Origin: Moritella sp. F3
GTDB taxonomy: Bacteria; Pseudomonadota; Gammaproteobacteria; Enterobacterales; Moritellaceae
Reading direction: 5' to 3'
DNA: 64,000 bases
NCBI RefSeq assembly: GCF_015082335.1
Contig: NZ_BLRL01000003.1
Location: 62,001-126,000, forward strand
In this document: positions 1-9,810 of the stretch, one piece after another
How the letters are laid out: each line of letters opens with the position of its first letter
How positions within the stretch are numbered: position 1 is the first letter of the stretch
Notes under the pieces: generated by a model
Database searches by the model: none
The model's input: the letters and a program-made list of their open reading frames with translations, nothing else
What the model was told of the DNA's origin: nothing
Position numbers and translations under genes: made by a program

Positions 1-920
1 TGTTATATAACCATGCATCCATTGCGTTTTGGTGCGGTCAAAATGAACCGCCTTGGGATGCGACTTGGATGAAATATAAATACCCGAGCTATAAAACAGA
101 TAAAAATATTGCATTAACAGAGGCTGTCTACCAGCAGTTGCTTACTATCAATGATAACAGGATCGTGCGTAAGGCATCTTATACTGCAGAGCACCCTTGG
201 CTAGGCTGGTACTCAGGGCATTATAGCGATTATAGTAATAAACCGAAGACAGCGATTGTCAGTGAGTTTGGTGCGCAAGCAATGCCAAATTATAGCGCCG
301 TTCTTGAGATGTTGGCTGAAGTGCCGACGTGGCCGCTTTCTGCCAAGGTTATTGAGCAACTCAATTACCACAATTATCAACCCCGCGAAACCCTGCAAAT
401 AGCCAAAATTGATGAAGGTGAATCTCTGTCACAATTCGTGAGTAATAGTCAGGAATATCAACGATTAATAACCAAGTCGGCAATCGAGCAACTAAGATTA
501 AATAAAGGGTCGGGGTTGGCTGCAATTTATCAATTTATGTTTAACGATAGTTGGAATGCCATCACGTGGTCGGTACTCGATGTAGACCGAATTGCAAAAC
601 CTGGATTTATTGCTATGCAAAGTGCTTATCAGCCGTTGTTAGCTATTTTAGAACGTGATCGTAACAGCTTGAATAAGCCGATAACGATCACCGTTATCAA
701 TGATAGTTTACTTGCTTACCAAGATATGAAAATGATGATTAAAGATAATGAAGATGGTGATTCCTGGATCATGAATAGCATCAATATCGATGCCAATACT
801 TCAAGTATCATTTTAAAGAAACAGTTATTAGCAGGTCTATCTGACGCCGTGACGATAATTTTATATGACCAGCATGATAATGAAGTAAGTAGAAATGACT
901 ATTTACCCCAAGATCGTTAG
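1..920 (+). CDS. Glycoside hydrolase family 2-like protein, C-terminal part
   Basis: The reading frame is open from base 3, so the gene begins before the window and the ATG at 69 is internal. The first visible residues include WCGQNEP, which fits the GH2 acid/base motif (NE). About 80 residues later IVSEFGAQ fits the nucleophile Glu of GH2 beta-galactosidases and beta-mannosidases. The rest is the end of the TIM barrel and a C-terminal beta-rich segment. It lies 9 bases before the GH9 gene, so it is probably co-transcribed and may trim the polymer made by the downstream synthase. Substrate cannot be told: galactosidase, mannosidase or an exo-acting glucosaminidase-like enzyme are all possible. 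Both catalytic Glu are in place, so it is probably active. Confidence 0.75.
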   Translation, partial: LYNHASIAFWCGQNEPPWDATWMKYKYPSYKTDKNIALTEAVYQQLLTINDNRIVRKASYTAEHPWLGWYSGHYSDYSNKPKTAIVSEFGAQAMPNYSAVLEMLAEVPTWPLSAKVIEQLNYHNYQPRETLQIAKIDEGESLSQFVSNSQEYQRLITKSAIEQLRLNKGSGLAAIYQFMFNDSWNAITWSVLDVDRIAKPGFIAMQSAYQPLLAILERDRNSLNKPITITVINDSLLAYQDMKMMIKDNEDGDSWIMNSINIDANTSSIILKKQLLAGLSDAVTIILYDQHDNEVSRNDYLPQDR

Positions 921-929
921 GAGATAATT

Positions 930-2621
930 ATGGCAAGGATTGTCGTTGTTACATTATTAAGTTTAGCTTTTTCTAGTGCAGCTATGAGTGAGCAAAGCAG
1001 TAATCAACTCGTTGTTAATCAACTTGGTTATCTACCTGACGGCGATAAAAAAGCCTACTGGTTAAACCCTTCAGAAGAATTAGTCAGTTTAATCTCAATG
1101 GATACAGCTGGTGCAGAGCCACTTACAGGCAATGGAACAAGAGAAAATGACGCGGGTGTTTTCAGCGTAACGATTGAATCTGGATCTAAAGCAATTAATT
1201 TCTCCAATGTTACCCAGCCTGGTTGGTATCAACTGCAAAGTAAATCGGCTACCTCTGCACCGTTTCAGATCGCCGATAATGTTTATAAGGGACTGGCTGC
1301 TCGACTTGTTAAAGCATTGTATTTACAACGTTCTGGTAGTGCAATCTTCGATCAAACAACAGGTATGAATCGACCACAAAGTCATGTTCAAGATGCTGTT
1401 ATTTTCCGCAGTGATGATTATCATCAAGCGGGAGAGCAATTAGATATGACGGGGGGTTGGTATGATGCGGGGGATTACGGTAAATATGTTGCGACGACCA
1501 CGATCACGGTTGCGCGTTTACTGGAAGCCTACAGTCAATCGCCAGCGTTATTTATGGCTGGCAATAATGCCAACAGTGCATTACCAGCCATCTTGGAAGA
1601 AGCGGTATATGGCTTGGACTGGTTAGGTAAAATGCAGCGCGAAGATGGCGCTGTGTATCGCAAGGTCTCAGGTGCTAAATGGCCGGATAAAATAGTCCCT
1701 TGGCAAGATCAGCAGGTGCGCTATATCTACGGTGTTAGTACGCCTGAAACTGCTAAATTTGCAGCCACGATGGCATTCGCTTCTCGTGTATTGAAACCTT
1801 TGCGACCAAATTTAGCACGTGATTATTTAAAGTCTGCGATTCATGCATGGCGCTATTTAGAGCAACAGCCAGAACAATATATAGATTGGCAAAAAGGTGA
1901 TGATAGTGGCTCAGGACCTTATGTTCAAAACCCTGAAGACAATGAAGCATCATTAGAAACGGATGTAGATGACCGTTTATGGGCGCTCGCAGAGCTGTAT
2001 TTAAGTACAGAACAAGCCAAGTATCTTGCCGAATTTGATGATTTATACGATAAAAAATTTGTGGCCATTTTTGAATGGAAAAATCCGGCGTTAATGGGGA
2101 TTTCCCATCTTATCGAATCTGTTGATACTGATCTAACAGTGCAATTACGTAAAGACGTCGAGGACGTAGCCAAACGTTATTCAGACCAAGCTGCAATAGC
2201 GCCTTTTGCCATTGCTAACCAACGTTTTATTTGGGGATCAAATAAAATGACAGCAGAGGCTGGGGTGTTAATGGCGGCTGCCGATGCTTCGTCACAGACG
2301 AGTAATTATCGTGGTGCAGTGCAGTCGCAGATTGATTACTTATTAGGTGCTAACGCATTTAACATGAGTTTTGTTACTCATACTGGCACTTATGCGGTGC
2401 GTAACCTACATCACTTATACCGGATATCTACGGGTATTAGCTTACCTGGTTTCTTAGTTGGTGGGCCTAACGAAAAAGCACAAGCAGGGATTGCCCCGAA
2501 AAATGAAGGGATGATGAGTTATGTGGACAGTGAAAAATCATATGCAGTGAATGAATTTGCAATTGATTATAACGCCAGTCTAATAGGTTTATTAGCTGTA
2601 CATAATAGCTATTTTAATTAA
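930..2621 (+). CDS. GH9 endoglucanase (exported)
   Basis: Glycoside hydrolase family 9, an inverting beta-1,4-glucanase family. A signal peptide covers about the first 20 residues. It is followed by an Ig-like CelD_N type domain (about 25-115), then the (alpha/alpha)6 barrel. The motif GGWYDAGDYGKYV carries the GH9 catalytic Asp pair. VTHTGTYAVRNLHHLY fits the conserved His region, and NEFAIDYNAS near the C-terminus carries the acid Glu. Length (563 aa) is normal for a single-domain GH9 with an Ig module. There is no dockerin or carbohydrate-binding domain. RBS GGAG lies just before the ATG. Its place directly before a cellulose-synthase-like gene suggests a role like BcsZ, editing a nascent beta-glucan, although BcsZ itself is GH8. 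Cleavage of environmental cellulose is the alternative. Confidence 0.88.
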   Translation: MARIVVVTLLSLAFSSAAMSEQSSNQLVVNQLGYLPDGDKKAYWLNPSEELVSLISMDTAGAEPLTGNGTRENDAGVFSVTIESGSKAINFSNVTQPGWYQLQSKSATSAPFQIADNVYKGLAARLVKALYLQRSGSAIFDQTTGMNRPQSHVQDAVIFRSDDYHQAGEQLDMTGGWYDAGDYGKYVATTTITVARLLEAYSQSPALFMAGNNANSALPAILEEAVYGLDWLGKMQREDGAVYRKVSGAKWPDKIVPWQDQQVRYIYGVSTPETAKFAATMAFASRVLKPLRPNLARDYLKSAIHAWRYLEQQPEQYIDWQKGDDSGSGPYVQNPEDNEASLETDVDDRLWALAELYLSTEQAKYLAEFDDLYDKKFVAIFEWKNPALMGISHLIESVDTDLTVQLRKDVEDVAKRYSDQAAIAPFAIANQRFIWGSNKMTAEAGVLMAAADASSQTSNYRGAVQSQIDYLLGANAFNMSFVTHTGTYAVRNLHHLYRISTGISLPGFLVGGPNEKAQAGIAPKNEGMMSYVDSEKSYAVNEFAIDYNASLIGLLAVHNSYFN

Positions 2622-2642
2622 AGTTACTTGGAGCGAAAGAAG

Positions 2643-4493
2643 ATGGATTTTTATTTCAAAGAGTTTGAGCATCGTAAGCCACCAAAACCATCCGAATATA
2701 GTTTTAGCCGTGAGCTTGCCTATCAATATTTAGCGACTTGTAACCTGACTCTCGGTGTGTGGTATCTATGGTGGCGTTGGAGCTTTGCGTTAAATTATGA
2801 TGCGTTGTGGTTCTCGCTACCATTAGCATTTGCTGAATCTTGTGCATTTATTGGCTCGGTATTATTTACCTTTAATTTGTGGAAAACCCAAGACGAGCCG
2901 AAGCAATCACCGCCATTTAAACTCGCAGAATGTGTTACGGATACAGAAGAAGATAGACCGATCAGTGTTGATATTTTCTTCCCTACTTATGATGAAGATC
3001 CAGAGTTGGTTCGCTTGAGTATTCGTGACGCATTAAACATCACTTATCCATTTGAAATTGAAACTAAAATATACATCCTCGATGACGGTCGTCGCCCAGC
3101 AATGGCCGCGTTAGCAGCGGAATATAATGTTGAATATATTACTCGTGATAACAACGAAGGTTTTAAAGCGGGCAATCTTAAAAATGCGTTAGAGCAAAGC
3201 TATGGCGATTTTATCGTTATTTGTGACGCTGATACTCGTCCATTCTCTACAATACTAGAGCACACTCTCGGTTACTTCCGTGATCCTGATGTGGCTTGGG
3301 TACAAACACCGCAGTGGTTCTTTGACTTACCTGAAGGCCAACGTTTACCTGATTGGTTACAGGGGAAAATAGGGCGTGTAGGGGGCGGATTAGGTCGCTT
3401 AATTGAAAAGTGCTATGGACCAGTCAAATTAGGCGAAGACCCGTTTGTTAATGATCCACAAATGTTTTATGACGTGATCCAGCGCCGTCGTAATTGGGTT
3501 AATGCTTCTTTCTGTTGTGGCGCGGGTTCTATTCACCGTCGTGAAGCCGTAATGGAAGCTGCACTACGAAGCTACAGCACGCAAATAAGCCAGTCACAAG
3601 AAGATATTGAAAAGCAAATTCGTAAATTAACTAAAGAAAAAGAAGTAGATAAAGATATTTCGGCTAATTTACGTCAAGAGATCTTGTTTGATACCGATTT
3701 TACACCGTATAAATTTCATGTATCAGAAGATATCTATACCTCGATTGTTTTACATTCAGATACGGAACGTAATTGGCGTTCTGTACAACATCCTGAAGTG
3801 GAAAGTAAAATGCTATCGCCACAGGATCTACAGACTTGGACTGTGCAGCGTTTCAAATATGCTGGTGGTTCGATTGATATCTTTATGAATGATAATCCAC
3901 TGTTTAAAAAAGGCATGTCGTTAAAACAAAAAGCGATGTATTTAGCCAGTTTCTGGTCAAACTTGTCGGCTGTATGGAACATTATCTTTTTACTTTGTCC
4001 TATCGTTTATTTCCTTACCAGCCTTGCGCCAGTAAGTGCTTATGATACGACATTCTATATGCACTTCTTGCCATTTGTTATTACCGCTGAACTTGCCATG
4101 ATGTTGGGTACTTGGGGGGTCGCAGGTTATAAAGGTAAAACCAATTTCTTGTCTTTCTTCCCGGTCAATCTACGGGCGCTATGGACGGTGCTTAGAGGCC
4201 GTAAAATCAGCTTTCCTACAACCCCCAAAGAACGTCAAACCGGTACTTTTTGGAAGCTAGTATCACCGCAAATAGGGGTGTTCGTATTAAGTTTATTTAG
4301 TATGTGTTTTGCTTGGTTTAGCTATGTCACGGGCAGTTTTGGTGATTACTCATTTGGTGGTTTAGTACTGAATAGTTTTTGGATTGTGAATAATATGATG
4401 GCGATGTGGGGCATGATTGCCGCCGCATTTTGGACTCCACCAACAGAAAAAAAACAAGAACAAGAATCAGAGGGATTTGAATATGGCGTTTAA
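2643..4493 (+). CDS. Processive GT2 glycosyltransferase, cellulose-synthase-like
   Basis: Inner-membrane family 2 glycosyltransferase related to BcsA. Two N-terminal membrane segments (about 30-80) precede the GT-A domain, and several more follow about residue 430. Catalytic motifs seen: DDG (about 146), DAD (about 194, UDP/metal) and SED (about 361, in the place of the TED base). The usual Q(Q/R)xRW motif is replaced by QRFKY (about 402). There is no C-terminal PilZ domain, unlike BcsA. A TTG at 2628 also opens the frame, but GGAG at 2630-2633 sits correctly for the ATG at 2643, so that start is used. The end overlaps the next gene by 11 bases. It probably polymerises a beta-glucan or related chain; the sugar is not known. 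Confidence 0.85.
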   Translation: MDFYFKEFEHRKPPKPSEYSFSRELAYQYLATCNLTLGVWYLWWRWSFALNYDALWFSLPLAFAESCAFIGSVLFTFNLWKTQDEPKQSPPFKLAECVTDTEEDRPISVDIFFPTYDEDPELVRLSIRDALNITYPFEIETKIYILDDGRRPAMAALAAEYNVEYITRDNNEGFKAGNLKNALEQSYGDFIVICDADTRPFSTILEHTLGYFRDPDVAWVQTPQWFFDLPEGQRLPDWLQGKIGRVGGGLGRLIEKCYGPVKLGEDPFVNDPQMFYDVIQRRRNWVNASFCCGAGSIHRREAVMEAALRSYSTQISQSQEDIEKQIRKLTKEKEVDKDISANLRQEILFDTDFTPYKFHVSEDIYTSIVLHSDTERNWRSVQHPEVESKMLSPQDLQTWTVQRFKYAGGSIDIFMNDNPLFKKGMSLKQKAMYLASFWSNLSAVWNIIFLLCPIVYFLTSLAPVSAYDTTFYMHFLPFVITAELAMMLGTWGVAGYKGKTNFLSFFPVNLRALWTVLRGRKISFPTTPKERQTGTFWKLVSPQIGVFVLSLFSMCFAWFSYVTGSFGDYSFGGLVLNSFWIVNNMMAMWGMIAAAFWTPPTEKKQEQESEGFEYGV

Positions 4494-5799
4494 ACAAAAC
4501 TTAATTAAAGCGCGTCACCATTTTGTATTTATTGGTGGTCTAGTGACTGCGTTAGTCATTGCTTTTACAATTGAAACTCGTGAGTACACACAAGTATTAG
4601 GTAATCTATCGTTTACGACGGAAGAGCCTATTCCAATGCGTGAAAGCCGTATTTTAACAGAAGAAGAATATGAGTGGGCAAAGACAGCTTGGCGTTATTT
4701 TGATAATAATGTGCAGCAGAATACCGGACTTGTAAACTCCGTTGATGGTTATCCTTCGACGACGATGTGGGATACTGCATCTTATCTTATGGGATTGATT
4801 GCCGCTGAAAAATTGAATATTGTTAGCCAGGCAGATTTTGATTTGAAGATGGAGAAAATATTACACACGCTAGCAAGGTTACCGCTAATTGAAGGTAAAT
4901 TGCCGAATAAAGCCTATAACACGCAAACATTGGAAATGGTGGATTATGCTAATAATCCTGTTGCTGATGGCATCGGTTGGTCTGCCATTGATATTGGTCG
5001 TATTTTAGTGCCATTAAACATTCTTATCTGGCAATACCCAAATTACAACAAGCACGTTAACGATATTTTGAACCACTGGGATGTTGGTGCTTTAATCGAT
5101 AAAGGGTATCTGTATGGTTCTCGTCCTGCTAAATCGGGTGGTCTAGAACTTGTTCAAGAAGGTCGAATTGGCTATGAAGAATATGCATCTAAAGCATTAT
5201 CGCTAATGGGTCTCGATGTATTTAATGCGATGAAATATATCGACTACTTAGAACTGATTAATATTGATGGTGTTGATATTCCTACCGATAGACGCGATCC
5301 AGCTAAGTACCATGCACATAACTACGTGGTGAGTGAATCATATATTTTAGATAGCTTAGAATTTGGTGCTGATAGTATTTCAGAAATCTTTGCTTATCGC
5401 GTTTATAAAGCGCAGGAAAACCGTTATGAGCGCTCTGGTATCTTAACCGCAGTGAGTGAAGATAATGTCGATGTAGCGCCTTATTTTGTCTATAACACGG
5501 TGTTTTCTGACGGTAAAGAATGGAACGCTATTTCTGACTCAGGTGAAGATGCGTCACATTTAAAGACATTATCTACAAAAGCATCCTTCGGTTGGTACGC
5601 ATTGTACGATACTGAGTATACAAGCCTGTTAATGGGTGATGTTAAAAGCCTGTATTCAGCACAAAAAGGTTGGTATTCAGGTCGTTACGAAAGTGATGGC
5701 AGCCTTAATAAAGCGATTACTGCGAATACCAATGGTATTATTTTAGAGTCTCTTGCTTATGTTCAAAATGGTACATTATTACGTGTTGGTGCGAAATAG
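4483..5799 (+). CDS. DUF3131 protein 1, membrane-anchored
   Basis: First of three tandem paralogues of the DUF3131 type, a family I recall as having distant likeness to all-helical glycoside hydrolases; no reaction is assigned here. One N-terminal transmembrane helix (about 13-32) should anchor it in the inner membrane with the domain in the periplasm. Blocks shared with its paralogues are TGLVNSVDGYPS, WDTASYL, PNKAYNT, GWSAIDIGR, EGRIGYEEYASKA, HNYVVSESY, APYFVYNT and a final GWYSGRYE...NTNGIILE. The frame is open from 4417, but the ATG at 4483 overlaps the end of the synthase gene (ATGGCGTTTAA) and fits translational coupling, so it is chosen. The close link to the GT2 gene suggests work on, or export of, its product. 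Confidence 0.8.
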   Translation: MAFKQNLIKARHHFVFIGGLVTALVIAFTIETREYTQVLGNLSFTTEEPIPMRESRILTEEEYEWAKTAWRYFDNNVQQNTGLVNSVDGYPSTTMWDTASYLMGLIAAEKLNIVSQADFDLKMEKILHTLARLPLIEGKLPNKAYNTQTLEMVDYANNPVADGIGWSAIDIGRILVPLNILIWQYPNYNKHVNDILNHWDVGALIDKGYLYGSRPAKSGGLELVQEGRIGYEEYASKALSLMGLDVFNAMKYIDYLELINIDGVDIPTDRRDPAKYHAHNYVVSESYILDSLEFGADSISEIFAYRVYKAQENRYERSGILTAVSEDNVDVAPYFVYNTVFSDGKEWNAISDSGEDASHLKTLSTKASFGWYALYDTEYTSLLMGDVKSLYSAQKGWYSGRYESDGSLNKAITANTNGIILESLAYVQNGTLLRVGAK

Positions 5800-5823
5800 T
5801 TTGCATATCACAGGGAGTTTTAT

Positions 5824-7209
5824 ATGCGCATAGCGATGGTTTGCCTGGCTGGATTACTGGTCTCTGGTTGTGGCAGTAAATATAATAGTTTTTCAGAAGA
5901 CATCGTTGATAGAAAAAGCCATTGGTCAATCCCACCTGCAAGACAGGGGGATTTGACTGAAAAAGAAATGGATATGGCGCGTATCGCATGGAAATATTTT
6001 GAGAATAATTACCAAGAGTCTACAGGCTTGGTGAATGCGGTAAACAATTACCCGTCAGTTACATGGTGGGATGCGGCGTCATATTTAGCGGGTATGACGA
6101 GTGCGCTAGAACTGGGTATAATCGAAAAAGAAGAATATGATCGCCGTCTTATCCGTTTTATTACCACGTTAAATACCATGGATTTATTCCGTGGTGAGAT
6201 GCCGAATAAAGCCTATAACACACAAAATGCTGCGAAAGTAGATTATGCCAATCAGCCTGGTGAAATTGGTTATTCAGCATTGGATTTAGGGCGTTTGTTA
6301 ATTTGGCTACACCTTATTAAAAATCGCTACCCTGAATATGCGACGGGTATTGATTCTGCAGTATTACGTTGGAATTTTTGTAATATTGTTGATGAAGACG
6401 GTTTGATGTTTGGTGCATTATTAGAGCCGGGTAAACCTGTTCAGTACTTACAAGAAGGCCGCTTAGGTTATGAAGAATACGCGGCAAAAGGGTTCCAGTT
6501 ATGGGGGTTTGATACGAAAACTGCGTCAATGCCAGAACCTTATAGTACCATTAATTTATTTGGTTATGATGTCCCTTACGATACCCGTGATCCGCGTAAA
6601 TTAAAAGCTCACAGCTATGTGGTAACTGAAAGTTATGTACTCGATGGTATCGAATTAGGTTGGGATTTATCGACAGATCATTCTGGACCTGATACTTCCT
6701 ATTCAAATGGTTGGATGGCTGAATTTGCCCTGCAGATTTATCGTGTTCAAGAAGCTCGCTATGAAGCCACGGGTATTATTACTGCCCGTACTGAACATCA
6801 GTTAGCGAGTGCACCTTATTTTGTCTATGACACGCTTTATACTGACGGTTATGCATGGAATACGATATCCGAAACCGGTGAATACCTACCACAATACTCT
6901 GCGGTAGCAGTGAAAGGTGCAATGGGCATCTGGGCATTGTGGGATACAGAATATACAGACCTGTTGTTTGATCACATTTCTCATCTTTATGACCGTGAAA
7001 AAGGCTTCTATGAAGGTATCTTTGAAAATGGCACTGGCTTAATTAATACTTTCACATCAAATAATAACGGTATTTTACTGGAAATATTATTATTCAAACA
7101 ACAAGGTAAATTGATGCGTTACCAAAGTAAGCCGTTACCAAGTTTATGGGATAAAGCATTAGAATCACCATTTGGTTATGAGGGAAAGTGCTTACCTCGT
7201 AAAATCTAA
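5824..7209 (+). CDS. DUF3131 protein 2, lipoprotein
   Basis: Second DUF3131 paralogue, carrying a lipoprotein signal (lipobox LVSG-C at about residue 16), so it is probably attached to a membrane facing the periplasm. All family blocks are intact: TGLVNAVNNYPS, WDAASYL, PNKAYNT, GYSALDLGR, EGRLGYEEYAAKG, HSYVVTESY and APYFVYDT. It has a longer insert near residue 290 and a charged C-terminal tail with one Cys. RBS AGGGAG lies before the ATG, 24 bases after the previous gene. It differs from copy 1 in anchoring, so the copies may act at different points between inner and outer membrane (inference). Function unknown. Confidence 0.8.
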   Translation: MRIAMVCLAGLLVSGCGSKYNSFSEDIVDRKSHWSIPPARQGDLTEKEMDMARIAWKYFENNYQESTGLVNAVNNYPSVTWWDAASYLAGMTSALELGIIEKEEYDRRLIRFITTLNTMDLFRGEMPNKAYNTQNAAKVDYANQPGEIGYSALDLGRLLIWLHLIKNRYPEYATGIDSAVLRWNFCNIVDEDGLMFGALLEPGKPVQYLQEGRLGYEEYAAKGFQLWGFDTKTASMPEPYSTINLFGYDVPYDTRDPRKLKAHSYVVTESYVLDGIELGWDLSTDHSGPDTSYSNGWMAEFALQIYRVQEARYEATGIITARTEHQLASAPYFVYDTLYTDGYAWNTISETGEYLPQYSAVAVKGAMGIWALWDTEYTDLLFDHISHLYDREKGFYEGIFENGTGLINTFTSNNNGILLEILLFKQQGKLMRYQSKPLPSLWDKALESPFGYEGKCLPRKI

Positions 7210-7242
7210 CATCATGGTGGGTTACTTAAGGAATGAGTGTCA

Positions 7243-8625
7243 ATGTTGAGCAAACTAATGGTGGCATGCTCTGCAGTATTATTAACCTCATGTGGGGTTG
7301 TGTACCAAAGCGTGGAAGAGGGGATTACATCATTTAGTGCATCTCAAGTTATCCGTCAGGGGCGCTTCGGTGCATTAAGCGAAGACGAGATGCAGTGGGC
7401 GCAAACAGCCTGGCTCTACGTAGAGAATAATACCCAACTAAAAACCGGCCTAGTCAATTCTATGGATAATTATCCTAGTACGAATATGAGCGCGATTGCC
7501 GATTATTTAATTGCGTTGATGGCCGCGCAAGAATTCGAATTGATCACGACTAAAGAGCATGATGAACGCTTGTCGCTGGTCATTAGCTTTTTGGTTGAGA
7601 TGCCTTTAAGTCAATTATCAGTGCCTAATTTAGCGTATTCAACAAGCACGGGTGAGATGGTTGATTATGGCATGCAACCAAATGATATTGGTTGGTCGTC
7701 GGTTGATGTTGGTCGAATATTAATTGCATTAGCGCTGGTTAAGCAACGTAACCAAGAGTTTTCGGAATATGTAGACAAAGCAGTATTACGTTGGAATTTT
7801 TGTGAATTGGTGAATGAAGAGGGGTCGTTATTTGGCGGCTCTATTGTGAACGGTCAGCCACAACGCTTTCAAGAAGGGCGTCTAGGTGTTGAAGAGTACA
7901 GTTCATACGGCTATTTAGACTGGCAGATCGTGCCATCAAAAAGTATGCGAGTGGATCCTTATGATGTCGCGACTATCAACGGCATAGACTTGCTCTTTGA
8001 CGGTCGAGATCCCCGTCACTACAACGTTTTAAGACCGGTGATGAGCACGCCTTATTTACAGCTTGGATTAGAATTTAACTGGGATGGTATTACTGATACG
8101 GGGTCTCTCGATAGTTATCATTCAGATGACGTTCTTTCGGCAATGGCTGACGCTGTTTACCGTGTACAAGAGTCGCGTTGGGATGAAGAGCGAATTTACA
8201 CGGCTCGTGGTGATCATGTCGTTGAGGGCGAACCTTATTTTGTCTATGACAGTATCTATGCTTTAGGTACGCCGTGGTTAACTGTTGCCGAAGACGGTAA
8301 TGTTTATGATGAACTTGCGTTAGTGTCGACTCGGGTTGCCTTTCAAATGTGGGCATTGTGGAAAACAGATTATACTGATCGCCTGCTGGTTTTAGTCAGG
8401 GAGCTGTATGATCCTACACGAGGTTGGTACGAAGGTCGTTATGAATTAAATGCCAGTTATGAAAAGAGTATTACACTAAAAACCAATGCAGGTGTACTTG
8501 AGGCATTATTGTATAAAGCCAATGGTAAGCTATATCAACCAGGCAAAGAAAAAGAGCATCGAGACGTACGCTTTAATTCTCGCTTTAATCATCCTGGGAA
8601 ATGTCACGTGGAGACATTTGAATGA
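7243..8625 (+). CDS. DUF3131 protein 3, lipoprotein, divergent
   Basis: Third DUF3131 paralogue with a lipoprotein signal (LLTS-C). The overall fold blocks are kept (TGLVNSMDNYPS, GWSSVDVGR, EGRLGVEEY, PYFVYDS, GWYEGRYE). Several residues shared by copies 1 and 2 are changed: WD(T/A)ASY becomes SAIADY, PNKAYNT becomes PNLAYST, and H(N/S)YVV(S/T)ESY becomes LRPVMSTPY. It may have lost catalysis and kept a binding or structural role. A GTG at 7237 is in frame, but AAGGA at 7228-7232 is spaced better for the ATG at 7243. The stop overlaps the next start (ATGA). Confidence 0.78.
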   Translation: MLSKLMVACSAVLLTSCGVVYQSVEEGITSFSASQVIRQGRFGALSEDEMQWAQTAWLYVENNTQLKTGLVNSMDNYPSTNMSAIADYLIALMAAQEFELITTKEHDERLSLVISFLVEMPLSQLSVPNLAYSTSTGEMVDYGMQPNDIGWSSVDVGRILIALALVKQRNQEFSEYVDKAVLRWNFCELVNEEGSLFGGSIVNGQPQRFQEGRLGVEEYSSYGYLDWQIVPSKSMRVDPYDVATINGIDLLFDGRDPRHYNVLRPVMSTPYLQLGLEFNWDGITDTGSLDSYHSDDVLSAMADAVYRVQESRWDEERIYTARGDHVVEGEPYFVYDSIYALGTPWLTVAEDGNVYDELALVSTRVAFQMWALWKTDYTDRLLVLVRELYDPTRGWYEGRYELNASYEKSITLKTNAGVLEALLYKANGKLYQPGKEKEHRDVRFNSRFNHPGKCHVETFE

Positions 8626-9707
8626 TAAAAATAGGCAGGCAAGTACTGGTTATATATTGCTGTTGTTATCAAGTTACCGCGTATGCGCAACCGGTTAATG
8701 TTGAATTAAAATATTACAGTAAAGCCAACCATTACCTTGGTCAGGGAAAGTATAAATTGGCCGCTAAGCAATGGCATCAATTAAGCTTGGTATTTTTACG
8801 TTCCGAAGCTAAGTTGGGTAATCGTCACATGTGGCAATACGCAGGATTGGCTGAAGCGCTTGCTGCTATGTCTGCAGAGAAAACCAATGATGTTATTGCT
8901 TATCAGTATTGGGCGGATAGTGGCCGCTATTTAATGACTGGAGGGACGAATTGGCCCTTAGTTCAAAAGCAGTTGCATCAACGATTTGAAACCACGAATA
9001 CGCAGTTGTCGGCATTTATGCAGGTTAATGATCTGACGGCTAATGACTCTGATAAATGGCAGCAAGATTTGTCTATTTTACAGGTTTGGAATGATAAATT
9101 AGCGGTTTTCACATTTAGCTCTCCTAAGCTCGGACTCAGTAGCAAGCGTCATGTTACGGCTGTTAATCAGCAGCAACCTATTGTTAATTATAAAGGTGCT
9201 TTTCAGCCGAATAAAAAGTTATCAGGTTTGGGAACCGCCACTTTCAGAGGTAACCAGATCACGCCTGTGGTGATAAACAGTGACATTAACGAACAGCAGA
9301 ATGTGCAAGAACTGATGATGACAGAAACAACTATTCCTGAAACAACGACTGAAGAGATGCTCACTGAATCCGTGAGTTCTGAAAGTACGGTTCCTAAGGC
9401 GGGTGTTCCAAAAGGTGTCTCATCACGTATTCCTGCTGCTGGATTATCGTTACCTATTGTTATAGATGAGCCAGCGATAGAGCATGAGCCTCTCGTGGAC
9501 ATTAATGAGATAGAGCTTGAAATTAATGAAATCGAACCTGAAATTAATGTTAAACCAGTCTTAACACCGACGCCAAAGCTGACGGGGGAACCGGACGTTA
9601 AACAATTTCAGGAAAACCCACTTGCAAGAGGCAATATGGCAACAATAAAAGATGAAAATGTTGAGGCTTTACAGCGCCGTAGCTTTGCCCCAGTAATTAA
9701 AGAATAA
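8622..9707 (+). CDS. Exported helical/TPR-like protein of the polysaccharide locus
   Basis: Not a family I can name. A signal peptide ends around AYA-Q (residue 22). Residues 25-150 look helical and repeat-like (YYSKANHYLGQGKYKLAAKQWHQL, written here only as a TPR-type pattern of small and aromatic residues). The C-terminal 150 residues are low-complexity, rich in E, P, T, I and V, with an INEIE/INEIEPEIN repeat, probably disordered. Start ATG overlaps the stop of DUF3131 copy 3 (ATGA), so translation is coupled. The context suggests a periplasmic scaffold, like the TPR part of BcsC or PgaA but without a visible outer-membrane barrel. Confidence 0.6.
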   Translation: MIKIGRQVLVIYCCCYQVTAYAQPVNVELKYYSKANHYLGQGKYKLAAKQWHQLSLVFLRSEAKLGNRHMWQYAGLAEALAAMSAEKTNDVIAYQYWADSGRYLMTGGTNWPLVQKQLHQRFETTNTQLSAFMQVNDLTANDSDKWQQDLSILQVWNDKLAVFTFSSPKLGLSSKRHVTAVNQQQPIVNYKGAFQPNKKLSGLGTATFRGNQITPVVINSDINEQQNVQELMMTETTIPETTTEEMLTESVSSESTVPKAGVPKGVSSRIPAAGLSLPIVIDEPAIEHEPLVDINEIELEINEIEPEINVKPVLTPTPKLTGEPDVKQFQENPLARGNMATIKDENVEALQRRSFAPVIKE

Positions 9708-9810
9708 AGTCGATTCACATCAAACTTTGACACTTACCCTGTGTCTAATCACTATTCAAATACTACCTTTATTATTAAGACTAAGGACCCATGATAATAA
9801 AGGATTAGCG

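Noticed and set aside
8486..8698. Extra frame spanning the end of DUF3131 copy 3 and the next gene start
   Set aside because: It is out of frame with both well-supported genes and has no own RBS or family match.
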